Part shown: positions 9,379 to 18,683 of the stretch, one piece after another
Layout of the letters: each line of letters begins with the position of its first letter
Numbering within the stretch: position 1 is the stretch's first letter
NCBI RefSeq assembly: GCF_016772475.1
Contig: NZ_CP068595.1
Span: forward strand, 4,402,001-4,466,000
From: Paenibacillus sonchi
GTDB lineage: Bacteria > Bacillota > Bacilli > Paenibacillales > Paenibacillaceae
DNA: 64,000 nt
Reading direction: 5' to 3'
Notes under the pieces: model-generated
What the model saw: only the letters and a program-made list of their open reading frames with translations
Databases searched by the model: none
What the model was told of the DNA's origin: nothing
Position numbers and translations under genes: made by a program

Positions 9379-11382
9379 ATGAAAAATAAATGCGGATTTA
9401 ACATGATAATAAAGACGCATATTTTTGTGATCGTATTATTTATTGTATCTTCAACACCAATTTTAGCAAATGCTCAAACTGTAGAAGAAATGTATAAGTT
9501 ATTTGCTAATAATGGATATCTTTATTCTTACGATCAGACAGGTCGTTTAACGGATTATCAAAATCAAAGCTCAGTCGCCAAATATAAATATGATTTAAAT
9601 GGTAACATTTTAAGCAAGAAAACACTCTCAAGAACATTGAACCAGTGGCAATTAGGAAATGGAGTTGGCTCCAATTCTCAATTCGTATCGGATGTAAATG
9701 GAGATGGAAAGTCAGACGGGGTTTTATTTTTTAAAGATAGTGGAAGTTGGTATGTTTCACTCTCCAATGGTCAGCAATTTACAAGTTACCAAAAATGGAT
9801 AGCTGGACATGGCGTAGGATCTGGGCATCAATTTCTAGCAGATGCGGATGGCGATGGAAAGGCAGATGCTGTCATAGAGAATAATGGAAGCTGGTATGTG
9901 GCGTTGTCCAATGGTAGCGGGTTTGAAGGCTATAAATTATGGATTTCCGGTCATGGCGTAGGAGCCAATGCATTATTCCTATCGGACGTGAATGGAGATG
10001 GAAAAGCGGATGCGGTAATAGAAAATAGCGGAAATTGGTATGTGGCCCTTTCAACGGGCAAAGGCTTTGAGGCGTACAGTAAATGGATTTCTGGGCACGG
10101 TGTAGGAGCGACAAAGGAATTTCTAACAGATGTGAATGGAGATAAAAGAGCGGATGCTGTTGTCTTTTTTGAAAATGAGGGATCGTGGTACGTTTCATTA
10201 TCCAATGGTAAAAGCTTCCTTGAGTACAAACGTTGGATTTCCGGTCATGGGGTTGGATCAGAAGAACAATTATTAGCGGATGTGAATGGTGACGGGAGGT
10301 CGGATGCGGTCATTGTTAATCATGGAAATTGGTATGTTTCTTTATCCACGGGTAGTGATTTTAAATCATATGAAAAGTGGTTGTCGGAGAGTACCTTGGA
10401 GCCAGGTATCTATAGCATTATGGACGTGAATGGTGACGGGAAAGGGGATATAGCTCATTACATCGTAGATAGTGGAGAATGGAGAATTGCTCTGTCAAAT
10501 GGTCAATTGTTTGTAAACTATAAGGACTGGTCATTAGAGAATGGGGCTGCGAGATATGCTCAATTCGTATCGGATGTAAATGGAGACGGAAAGTCAGACG
10601 GGGTTTTATTTTTTAAAGATAGTGGAAGTTGGTATGTTTCACACTCCAATGGTCAGCAATCTACAAGTTACCAAAAATGGATAGCTGGACATGGCATAGG
10701 ATCTGGGCATCAATTTCTAGCAGATGTGGATGGCGATGGAAAGGCAGATGCTGTCATAGAGAATAATGGAAGCTGGTATGTGGCGTTGTCCAATGGTAGC
10801 GGGTTTGAAGGCTATAAATTATGGATTTCCGGTCATGGCGTAGGAGCCAATGCATTATTCCTATCGGACGTGAATGGAGATGGAAAAGCGGATGCGGTAA
10901 TAGAAAATAGCGGAAATTGGTATGTGGCCCTTTCAACGGGCAAAGGCTTTGAGGCGTACAGCAAATGGATTTCTGGGCACGGTGTAGGAGCGACAAAGGA
11001 ATTTCTAACAGATGTGAATGGAGATAAGAGAGCGGATGCTGTTGTCTTTTTTGAAAATGAGGGATCGTGGTACGTTTCATTATCCAATGGTAAAAGCTTC
11101 CTTGAGTACAAACGTTGGATTTCCGGTCATGGGGTTGGATCAGAAGAACAAATATTAGCGGATGTGAATGGTGACGGGAGGTCAGATGCGGTCATTGTTA
11201 ATCATGCAAATTGGTATGTTTCTATATCAGACGGTGAGAGATTCACAAGTTACGACATCTGGATCTCGGGCTACGGGTTCGGTTCAAAGTCATATTTGTT
11301 AGCTGATATTGACGGAGATCATAAAGCAGAGGCAATTGTAATTTATCCCAATGAATCCTGGTATGTGTGGGATTACTCGTAA
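9379..11382 (+). CDS. Secreted VCBS/FG-GAP repeat protein with N-terminal YD repeat
   Basis: I prefer ATG 9379 (GGAG upstream) over the in-frame ATG at 9361, which lacks a ribosome binding site. A signal peptide (residues about 10-33) is followed by a YD unit (YSYDQTGRL ... YKYDLNGNI). Thirteen or so VCBS-like repeats of about 48 residues follow, with SDVNGDGKAD, SWYV.LSNG and W.SGHGVG. Bases 9679-10341 recur almost unchanged at 10561-11223 (offset 882), so the protein contains a recent internal duplication of about 220 residues. The gene is the last of the secreted YD series before the RHS toxin. Confidence 0.8.
   Translation: MKNKCGFNMIIKTHIFVIVLFIVSSTPILANAQTVEEMYKLFANNGYLYSYDQTGRLTDYQNQSSVAKYKYDLNGNILSKKTLSRTLNQWQLGNGVGSNSQFVSDVNGDGKSDGVLFFKDSGSWYVSLSNGQQFTSYQKWIAGHGVGSGHQFLADADGDGKADAVIENNGSWYVALSNGSGFEGYKLWISGHGVGANALFLSDVNGDGKADAVIENSGNWYVALSTGKGFEAYSKWISGHGVGATKEFLTDVNGDKRADAVVFFENEGSWYVSLSNGKSFLEYKRWISGHGVGSEEQLLADVNGDGRSDAVIVNHGNWYVSLSTGSDFKSYEKWLSESTLEPGIYSIMDVNGDGKGDIAHYIVDSGEWRIALSNGQLFVNYKDWSLENGAARYAQFVSDVNGDGKSDGVLFFKDSGSWYVSHSNGQQSTSYQKWIAGHGIGSGHQFLADVDGDGKADAVIENNGSWYVALSNGSGFEGYKLWISGHGVGANALFLSDVNGDGKADAVIENSGNWYVALSTGKGFEAYSKWISGHGVGATKEFLTDVNGDKRADAVVFFENEGSWYVSLSNGKSFLEYKRWISGHGVGSEEQILADVNGDGRSDAVIVNHANWYVSISDGERFTSYDIWISGYGFGSKSYLLADIDGDHKAEAIVIYPNESWYVWDYS
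9679..10341 (+). repeat. Long direct repeat, copy A
   Basis: These 663 bases match 10561-11223 at a constant offset of 882 with only scattered substitutions. It is an internal, in-frame duplication inside the VCBS/YD gene. Confidence 0.85.
10561..11223 (+). repeat. Long direct repeat, copy B
   Basis: This is the second copy of 9679-10341. The two copies are separated by 219 bases of unduplicated or more diverged repeat sequence. The near-identity implies recent duplication or gene conversion. Confidence 0.85.
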
Positions 11383-11521
11383 CCTAAACCAGAGTTCCTT
11401 TGGGGAAATTTACAAACTTAAAATTGTTTCAAAAGACAGGGGTACATCAAAAGACCTTAAGAATGCATCCCGTTTCTATTACTATTTGATAAAAATTATA
11501 CAATGACAGGAGAACTGTAGG

Positions 11522-13558
11522 ATGAAACGTAAGTATCCACTCAATCGCTGGTTAGCTATAATTCTAACAATTGTTTTAATAGGGAGTGGTTTTCCACCCT
11601 TGGAGGGAAGAGCAAGTGCTAGTGTAAGCTCTTCTGTGCCGAAATCTTCAACCGATCCTGCACCTTCAATCGCTCCTTCAGCGACGCCGAAGCCTTTGTC
11701 TTCAACGTTGTCGAAACCCGAGCCAACTCCTGCGCCGGAAAATTCGGAAGATCTGGCGGCGTTATCTCTGGAGCGTCCCATTACCGATGAGGTGGTATCT
11801 GTATCGGGCGAGGTCTATGCTCTAAAGGACCCCGGCCTGCTCACCATTCTCACCTTGAAATCGAAAATTCTCCATAAAAAAGCTCAAATACAAAGCGGAA
11901 ATGCAGAGCAACGTTCTTCGCAAGGCCTTTCACGTTCGATAGCAAAGGAATCGTCAGATTTGAGCCAAGCAGATATTGAACAACTCGTTCAGGCGGGAGC
12001 CTCCAAGGTCGATGTGTATTGGTTGAACTTTCTGGTGATGGGCCAGACGAAATGGACACCACTGGAGCTCCTGAAATGGAAGCAAGAGAAGAATCTGCCT
12101 TGGGAAGATATTCAGAAGGATATTGAAAAGGAATCGGGGCTTTACGTGGGCCCTTCGGTGGAAAAGGATGTATACACCGAAACGTCGAGCGATGCTGCCT
12201 GGGGCAAACGTTCACTTGTGATGTCCTCAGTCTATGGACCTGAAGATTTGTCCGGTTCGTCTGCTACACTTTTGGCTCAATCGTCTATCACTGCCTTCGA
12301 TGCAGCTGTGTCGAGCGTCATCAACGACGTGATTGTCCGTTCGCAGATTAACCAAGTCCAAAAGCCGCAATATAATGACCGCAATACGAGCAGTGAAGTG
12401 GTCGATCCTTCGTCGGGCAGTCTGAACCGAAAAGAAAACCTGATTCATTTGCCTGGCGTAGACGGGCTGGATTTGGATATCGGAATTAAATATAACTCGA
12501 ACCAAGGGATGTCCTTCATTTTTCATGATAATTGGAACCCTAACTTTCAAATGTGGGACCGTAGTTATGGTTATGTACGTCCTATGTTGGGGGTGGGGTG
12601 GTCCTTCCAATTCCCCAGTCTAGAAGTTGTCACCCCTACTGATATTTACTATCACGAAGGAACTGGAAATGTGTATAAACTTGGGGAGTATGATGAACTG
12701 TCTAATTACACTCATTTAATGAATTATAAAGGAAAGGACAAGCGGTATGTCAGTGAAGCATGGAATAACGGTCAGTTCACCAATGGTCAGGTCAAATCTT
12801 CTGGCTATGTTGAATATCTAGATCTGAAGCGTGAATATTTTTCAACTTCAGGTGATCTTATCGGCATTGTTGACCGATTTGGTAATGCGATTACCTTTAA
12901 CTATACAGATGGAATATTGTCCTCTATTAAAGATACGACTGGACGAGTTGTTACATTCACAATTGAACCCAAAGTGGACGGGAAGATTGAAATTATTGTT
13001 AATGATGGCAACTCTGAAGCGCAAAGAGTCATTTTGAAAAGAAAAAAAGTACAAGCTAATATTGAGTCTGGGGTGGGAATTCCTGCCTTGCAAACCGATG
13101 TTCCTGTGCTCTCTTCCATTACGAATCAGATCGGAGAGGAAACTACCTTTGACTACGGGAACAATATGTCTATGTACTCATCTTACGGCTTTATATTTAC
13201 ATCCATGCTGCGGAAAGTGACATACCCCTATAATAAATCAAATACAAATTATGAGTATGAGCCGGCTCTTCGTCGTCTCAATAGCTCTGAAAATATTTCA
13301 GAATACCGGATAAAATCAAGAAGTGATTTTACCGGATCAAAGGCATATCAGCAAATCAACTATTCGTATATCGGAGACTATACTGGCAATAAACCTAATG
13401 AGTTCCCGCTAAATTTGCCAGATGACTTTCGTTACAGTACGGCAACAACAGTCATAAGCAGTTCAGCCAGCAATGGGCTTACCACTACAAACACCTTTGA
13501 TAAAGAAGGCCGGGTCCTTCGAACAGAAACGCGAGAACCGGGGGAGAGCGGAAGGTAA
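11522..13558 (+). CDS. RHS/WapA wall-associated polymorphic toxin, N-terminal part
   Basis: ATG 11522 follows ACAGGAG. The protein has a signal peptide (residues 1-33), a Ser/Pro/Thr-rich linker (about 35-75), and a non-repetitive region leading into the RHS shell entry with SSGSLNRKENLIHLPGVDGL and IKYNSNQG, as in WapA-type proteins. The frame stops at 13556-13558, but adding one G to the GGGGG run at about 13541 gives EPGGERKVTTNTAF and runs straight into the frame of 13594-17031. I therefore read 11522-17031 as one gene of about 1836 residues. RHS proteins enclose and deliver a C-terminal toxin; this one would be secreted by Sec and act on neighbouring cells. Confidence 0.8.
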   Translation: MKRKYPLNRWLAIILTIVLIGSGFPPLEGRASASVSSSVPKSSTDPAPSIAPSATPKPLSSTLSKPEPTPAPENSEDLAALSLERPITDEVVSVSGEVYALKDPGLLTILTLKSKILHKKAQIQSGNAEQRSSQGLSRSIAKESSDLSQADIEQLVQAGASKVDVYWLNFLVMGQTKWTPLELLKWKQEKNLPWEDIQKDIEKESGLYVGPSVEKDVYTETSSDAAWGKRSLVMSSVYGPEDLSGSSATLLAQSSITAFDAAVSSVINDVIVRSQINQVQKPQYNDRNTSSEVVDPSSGSLNRKENLIHLPGVDGLDLDIGIKYNSNQGMSFIFHDNWNPNFQMWDRSYGYVRPMLGVGWSFQFPSLEVVTPTDIYYHEGTGNVYKLGEYDELSNYTHLMNYKGKDKRYVSEAWNNGQFTNGQVKSSGYVEYLDLKREYFSTSGDLIGIVDRFGNAITFNYTDGILSSIKDTTGRVVTFTIEPKVDGKIEIIVNDGNSEAQRVILKRKKVQANIESGVGIPALQTDVPVLSSITNQIGEETTFDYGNNMSMYSSYGFIFTSMLRKVTYPYNKSNTNYEYEPALRRLNSSENISEYRIKSRSDFTGSKAYQQINYSYIGDYTGNKPNEFPLNLPDDFRYSTATTVISSSASNGLTTTNTFDKEGRVLRTETREPGESGR

Positions 13559-13593
13559 CGACCAATACTGCCTTTCATGGATTATTTACTCAG

Positions 13594-16500
13594 TTGCCTA
13601 CCCAAACGACCATCTCAGAATATTCAGCCCAGGATAGCGATGCTACAGCCAATCATTTATACAGCGAAACCGGGTATAACGAATGGGGACAGGTTGTGAG
13701 TCAAACCAAGCCGTTGACCGGGGAGAAGTATAACAATCCGGTGCTCAAACAGCGCTATACAACCACGTATCAATATGAGCCAAGGTACCATCTGATTTCT
13801 GCAGTATCCAGTTACCAGAATGAATCGGATGCTACACCCGCAACGGAACAATATACGTACACATCTGAGGGAAGACCAGCCACCGTAACTAATGCGTTAG
13901 GGGAGCAAACTGTGTACAGCTACAGCTATCGCAATGGAACCGGAGGAATTTCGCAGGCAACGGCAGAGAAGACTTCGAATGGGAAAACTGTGGCCAAAAC
14001 TGTAACAGTTTTCGGGGCGGAAAGCCGTCATGCCTATCCAACTGAACAGCAGCAGTGGTTCAACCTCGGGCAACCGGATCAGCAAGTTGTGAAAAATCAG
14101 ATGAGTTATGAAATGGGAAGCGGCTTACTGAAAAGTAAAACTGATGGTAATCTTCAGACTACATCGTATGAATACGACGCTGCGGGTCGATTGAAAAAAG
14201 AAACCTACCCAGTCCGAACCAATACCAAAGGAGAAAGATATAGTGAAGTGATCGATTACAATTATTATAATCAGACCTCTGTGAACTTTGATGCTGTGAA
14301 CGCAGGGACGTTTGTTCTAAAAGTGAATACCATTAAAACCGTAACTAACTTGTCCACTCACGATGCCGTTATCACAAATTCAGATGCGTTATATAATGGA
14401 CTAGGACTTCTTCTGTTGGAAGAGCACCACGATGATAATGCAGGAAAATGGGTATACCAGCAATATCATTATGACGATATGGGGCGTCCGGTGTATTCCA
14501 TTGACCCCGCTGGAAATACATTGACTGTCAGCTACGATGCGTGGGGCAGACAGAACCGGGCCACGAATGCCAACGGAGATCTCATCGTCAGCGACTATTC
14601 ATTCAAAGCGCGCACCAACACAAGCTACATTCAGGATAAGAACACAGGCGAGAAGCTGAACTATGTCCAGGACACCTACGATGCCTGGGGAAATAAAATT
14701 TCGGCCTCCACCTATAAGGATTGGCCAACGAATCAACAACAGATTATCGAATCCTATCGATACGATATCGCGGGAAACATCACAGGTTACACCGATCCTA
14801 ATCATAATGTGAACGAGGACGGGGTTACGACCACCTATGCCTATGATGCCTTAGGCCGATTATCCGCCGTAAAAGATGCGCTGAACCAGACCACCAACTA
14901 CAGCTATGACGGCAATGGTCACGTATCGAAAGTGACGATACAGGCTAAAAACGGCTCGCCGCAAACCCTGAATACCAAGACGTATAACGAACTGGGCCTG
15001 CTTAAAGTGAAACAGGACGGGGCTTTACAAAATGAAAGCTATACCTACAACAGCGCAGGCCAATTGGCAGCAAAAACAGACCGCAATGGCAGCACGTTTG
15101 GATATACGTATGACGAAAGCGGCCAACTGAAAAAGAGCACGATCAGCGGGATGGTCAACAATGTGGCGCAAACGCAGGAAACGAATGTGATTTTCGGAGA
15201 GGGGGCACCGCAGAAACAGACCATCGAAACGCGTACGAACAACACACTCACGGCCACCCAAACGCAAACTCTGGATAGTTTGGGCCAAGTGCGCAACACA
15301 TACTCGTTATCTGGCAACCACTCGGCGTACATCGGTAATCAGAGAGACGTACTGGGACGGATGACACAGATCAATGACAACTACATGGGCTTTTACACGA
15401 ACTATCAGTATAATAAGCAGCGATTGGATAAAGTACAAACCAACGGGAGTTCTACGCTCACAGGTGCTTCTTCGGCCAATGTACAGTACAGCTACTTCGC
15501 GAACGATTTGGTGAAGTCGATTACGTACCCGACGCTTACAGATGGCAGCATCCTGAAGACGGAATATACGTACAACAAAGCGCTGGGCTGGACCGAGAGC
15601 ATGACGAACACCAAAGGCAGTGACGTGCTATCGGGATACAGCTATGGTTACGACAATAACGGGAATCGCATCTCTGTAAGCGAGGTGCGCAAAGGCAGCA
15701 GCACCGCGCAAACGACAAGTTATACCTATGACGCGCTGAACCGCCTGTTGTCCATTACCCGGCCGGATGGCGCGAAAACGACGTACACCTATGACGTGCG
15801 GGGCAACCGCCAGACGTTATCGGATACGAGCAGTGCAAGTCTGGACACGGTGGATACAAGCTATACTTATGATTTGCAGAACACCTTAACCTCCGTTACC
15901 AAAGGGGGAAGTGCAACCAGCTTCAAATATTATGCTGATGGCCTGCGTTCCATGAAGACAAATGGCAGTACCCAGACCCAGGTGAACTATAACCTGAATG
16001 GTGACGTGATCTCGCAAGAGAAGATCGTCAGCGGTGTGTTCGTGGAACAAGCGAACTTTGTACGTGGGGACCGGGTACTGGTGAAGAAGGATAAGAAAGC
16101 TTCCAAGGATTACTATTACCTGTACAATGGGCACGGTGACGTCGTACAGATCGTGGATACCAGCGGAGTGGTAATCAACAACTACACCTATGATGAGTGG
16201 GGAAACATCACCAGCCAGGTGGAGGGAACCTCCAATTCCTTCAAGTACTCAGGAGAAGTGTACGATCCAGAAACCGGGCTTTACTATTTGCGGGCACGGT
16301 ATTATGATCCGAGTATGGGGCGGTTTTTAAATGAGGATACGGTTGAGGGGCAGATTGATAATCCAATAAGTCAAAACCTGTATACCTATGTGCAAAATAA
16401 CCCATTGAAGTATACTGATCCATCAGGGCACATGCCGGTAGAATTTTTACAACACCTCTCTAAGATGTATAATTCAAAAAAGCTAAGTGCTCAGCAAGTT

Positions 16501-17031
16501 ACATTTGAAGCAATAGGGGTAAATTTAGGAAATGTTTTTCTAGCTTTTCACGAGATAGCTCAACTAAATATATCTAAAAAGCTACATGGGATGAATATCA
16601 ATAGCGTGTTAGAGTATCCAATAACTTCCTCCTCGAAAAAAGATATATGGGGAAACTATAAAAAATATGAGGCAGATGTCGTCATTCCAAAAACAAAAGA
16701 AGTATATGAAGTTAAGCCGCTCTTTGGTGAAGATCCGAAAAAACAATTGGAGAAGTATAAGAAAGATGGGAATCTAATCCTGGGAGGCCAGCTTCCTTCT
16801 ATTACGGATATTCCAATTCTAGATGATTTAAAAATGGGTATTGTTTTCTTAAAGCCTGGTGAGGCTAATTATTACTTCTATAAGAAAGATCGTAGTGGGG
16901 AAGTAGAATTTATAACTACCACAGAAGCGAAACAAATAGTTCAAGAATACTATGAACCATTATACAATCGAACGCCTATTCTTATACCAGGATTAGGTGG
17001 TGGAATGATTCCTGTTCCTGCAATTCCTTGA
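13594..17031 (+). CDS. RHS/WapA toxin, YD-repeat core and nuclease-like C-terminus
   Basis: This is the continuation of 11522-13558 after a single-base break; its frame is open from about 13542. It carries many YD repeats (YDA.GRL, YTYD) and the RHS core end with YSGEVYDPETGLYYLRARYYD and PSMGRF. The variable C-terminal tip begins after NPLKYTDPSGHM (about 16430). The tip of roughly 200 residues contains YEADVV followed by VYEVKP, the D...ExK spacing of restriction-endonuclease-fold nucleases (Tox-REase-like). The nuclease activity is inference. The next genes sit where an immunity gene is expected. Confidence 0.85.
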   Translation: MPTQTTISEYSAQDSDATANHLYSETGYNEWGQVVSQTKPLTGEKYNNPVLKQRYTTTYQYEPRYHLISAVSSYQNESDATPATEQYTYTSEGRPATVTNALGEQTVYSYSYRNGTGGISQATAEKTSNGKTVAKTVTVFGAESRHAYPTEQQQWFNLGQPDQQVVKNQMSYEMGSGLLKSKTDGNLQTTSYEYDAAGRLKKETYPVRTNTKGERYSEVIDYNYYNQTSVNFDAVNAGTFVLKVNTIKTVTNLSTHDAVITNSDALYNGLGLLLLEEHHDDNAGKWVYQQYHYDDMGRPVYSIDPAGNTLTVSYDAWGRQNRATNANGDLIVSDYSFKARTNTSYIQDKNTGEKLNYVQDTYDAWGNKISASTYKDWPTNQQQIIESYRYDIAGNITGYTDPNHNVNEDGVTTTYAYDALGRLSAVKDALNQTTNYSYDGNGHVSKVTIQAKNGSPQTLNTKTYNELGLLKVKQDGALQNESYTYNSAGQLAAKTDRNGSTFGYTYDESGQLKKSTISGMVNNVAQTQETNVIFGEGAPQKQTIETRTNNTLTATQTQTLDSLGQVRNTYSLSGNHSAYIGNQRDVLGRMTQINDNYMGFYTNYQYNKQRLDKVQTNGSSTLTGASSANVQYSYFANDLVKSITYPTLTDGSILKTEYTYNKALGWTESMTNTKGSDVLSGYSYGYDNNGNRISVSEVRKGSSTAQTTSYTYDALNRLLSITRPDGAKTTYTYDVRGNRQTLSDTSSASLDTVDTSYTYDLQNTLTSVTKGGSATSFKYYADGLRSMKTNGSTQTQVNYNLNGDVISQEKIVSGVFVEQANFVRGDRVLVKKDKKASKDYYYLYNGHGDVVQIVDTSGVVINNYTYDEWGNITSQVEGTSNSFKYSGEVYDPETGLYYLRARYYDPSMGRFLNEDTVEGQIDNPISQNLYTYVQNNPLKYTDPSGHMPVEFLQHLSKMYNSKKLSAQQVTFEAIGVNLGNVFLAFHEIAQLNISKKLHGMNINSVLEYPITSSSKKDIWGNYKKYEADVVIPKTKEVYEVKPLFGEDPKKQLEKYKKDGNLILGGQLPSITDIPILDDLKMGIVFLKPGEANYYFYKKDRSGEVEFITTTEAKQIVQEYYEPLYNRTPILIPGLGGGMIPVPAIP

Positions 17032-17050
17032 AGAAAGAGAGGGTGTATTT

Positions 17051-17428
17051 ATGAAGGAATTTAATATTAATGAAGGAAGAGGAGGATTCAATGTTGGTTA
17101 TTTCTCAACTGAAAGTGTGCAAGCCACTAATGTTAGTTGGACAAGACAATCTAGATTTATTGGTCCATCCAAGCCTTCTGTAAGAACTGTATTTGAAGCC
17201 CCAATAGCAGTGAAACAAAATCATTATGTGATAAACAATAAAAGAGACTTGTTATTTGGAGGAGATGGGGAATTCTATAATATAAATATAAGAGGTGAAA
17301 TCAATTGGCATTATAAAGATTCGCGAAATTTTATGGATAGATTCTTTTTTACCAGCCCAATAATATTGAAAAATGGTTATATCTTAGTTGGGACATCGGG
17401 GGATGGGATTCAAAGGGACATAAAGTAA
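17051..17428 (+). CDS. Beta-propeller putative immunity protein, N-terminal part
   Basis: ATG 17051 lies 20 bases after the toxin stop. The product ends early at 17426-17428. Adding one G to GGGGG at about 17397 gives TSGGWDSKGHKVMAFDRDGH and joins the next frame, so 17051-18222 is best read as one protein of about 390 residues. Position directly behind the RHS toxin tip suggests an immunity role. This is inference from gene order, and an outer-surface or cytoplasmic location is undecided because no signal peptide is visible. Confidence 0.6.
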   Translation: MKEFNINEGRGGFNVGYFSTESVQATNVSWTRQSRFIGPSKPSVRTVFEAPIAVKQNHYVINNKRDLLFGGDGEFYNINIRGEINWHYKDSRNFMDRFFFTSPIILKNGYILVGTSGDGIQRDIK

Positions 17429-18222
17429 TGGCATTTGATCGGGATGGACATCTGGTGTGGGATTTTAAATGTGATGATGCTGTTTCATCAACTTGTGTTA
17501 CAGATAGTGAAGGAAATATTTATTTTACTACCTATGGTTCAAAGTTATATTCTGTCGATTTAGATGGAAACCTTAGATGGATATTTCGTTATGAAGCAGA
17601 ATTTTCAATAACACCCGTTATATCCGACGAGTGGAAAATATATATTTCATCTAATGATGAGTTCATGATGATTTTAGATCGATTTGGGAATTTATTAGAA
17701 AAATTCAAAATAGGAACATGTGGGCCATATTCCTTCCCAGTATTTGATCAACTTGGTAACTTATATTTTAAAACAAATATGATTGATGATATTCAATTAA
17801 TATCATTAAACAATCAAGGGACAATAAACTGGCTTTTTAGTCCTAAAAGGGGAGATATAATTACATCTCCTGCTTTGAATGACGCGGGATTTTTATTTGT
17901 AGGGGCCACCTTTTTTCAACTTATTTGTGTTGACAGCGCAGGGAAGGAAGTTTGGACGACAGCGGTTGAAGGATTTATGAGTCAACCTCCAATAGTAGAT
18001 ATAAATAGTAATGTATATACAGTTAGTTATAAAGAAAGTAGAGGTAGAGGGTATTCTTATCTTCAATCATTTAGTAAAGAAGGAAAAGAGAATTGGAGAA
18101 TAAAATTGGAAGGCGTTCTAACACTCCCTGTTCTTAGCTCAGATGGTGAGATTGTTTTATTGTTAAACAATACAAGTGGTTGGATAGAAAAAACACAAGT
18201 TATTACAGTAACACAAAAATAA
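17428..18222 (+). CDS. PQQ-like beta-propeller protein, putative RHS immunity, C-terminal part
   Basis: Seven or so blades are visible, with W.F....V.S., G.IYF.T...LY.VD..G.L.W and similar strands typical of PQQ-like (PF13360) propellers. The ATG at 17428 overlaps the TAA of the previous frame (TAATG). Coupled translation is possible, but a break across a single propeller is more simply explained by a lost G in 17051-17428. A terminator follows at 18274. Enzymatic PQQ binding is not implied; a non-enzymatic toxin-binding propeller is the likely use. Confidence 0.65.
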   Translation: MAFDRDGHLVWDFKCDDAVSSTCVTDSEGNIYFTTYGSKLYSVDLDGNLRWIFRYEAEFSITPVISDEWKIYISSNDEFMMILDRFGNLLEKFKIGTCGPYSFPVFDQLGNLYFKTNMIDDIQLISLNNQGTINWLFSPKRGDIITSPALNDAGFLFVGATFFQLICVDSAGKEVWTTAVEGFMSQPPIVDINSNVYTVSYKESRGRGYSYLQSFSKEGKENWRIKLEGVLTLPVLSSDGEIVLLLNNTSGWIEKTQVITVTQK

Positions 18223-18273
18223 TAATGTTAACATGTTGAAGTTGTATGGAGAACTATTAAATTCCCATAATTA

Positions 18274-18318
18274 AACGGAACAAAGCAAATGAATTACATT
18301 GCTCTGTTCCGTTTTTCT
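18274..18318. terminator. Bidirectional terminator-like hairpin
   Basis: AAACGGAACA and AGCAA pair with TTGCT and TGTTCCGTTTTTC around a short loop. It closes the toxin/immunity operon. Confidence 0.8.
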
Positions 18319-18475
18319 TTAATCATGATCTGTCAAAAGAATTTTTCAAGAATTCAACTTAATACTAATGATAACTTTTTCTGGGTTTCTCTAAATTTTT
18401 TCGGAAATTTCGCCGTAATAGTTATTAAGTATTATTTACCAGGGGATTAATTCCTATAAAGGAAGGCGATAAGGT

Positions 18476-18676
18476 GTGCTAAAAGAACTGAATATGGCTA
18501 TAAAAAAACAGCAAGTTGTGAGTATTTCGACCGAAGATGAAGAGATTTACATAGGGACACCGGAGAGGATTTCTGTTGTGCAAGGTAATGTGAAGCTCAT
18601 TAGTGACAGGGGATTGGTCTTCATTCCGCTGGATGAAATTAAGCATGTGATGAGGATTATTTCTCTTTCATGTTAA
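18476..18676 (+). CDS. Small YolD-like protein (tentative)
   Basis: A GTG start with GGAAGGCG nine bases upstream gives 66 residues. The sequence QVVSISTEDEEIYIGTPERI followed by a strand-rich end with FIPLDEIKHVMRI resembles the small all-beta YolD-like family found on Firmicute mobile elements. It has no predicted membrane segment. The next gene starts eight bases after the stop. Family assignment is weak. Confidence 0.5.
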   Translation: MLKELNMAIKKQQVVSISTEDEEIYIGTPERISVVQGNVKLISDRGLVFIPLDEIKHVMRIISLSC

Positions 18677-18683
18677 TGTAAAA

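Noticed and set aside
9872..10229. Long minus-strand reading frames opposite the VCBS repeats, repeated at 10754-11111
   Set aside because: They mirror the repeat codon pattern of the plus-strand gene, have no ribosome binding site and recur only because the gene is internally duplicated.
13535..13560. Programmed ribosomal frameshift in the RHS gene
   Set aside because: There is no slippery heptamer or downstream structure, and the same type of one-base break occurs in at least nine other unrelated genes.
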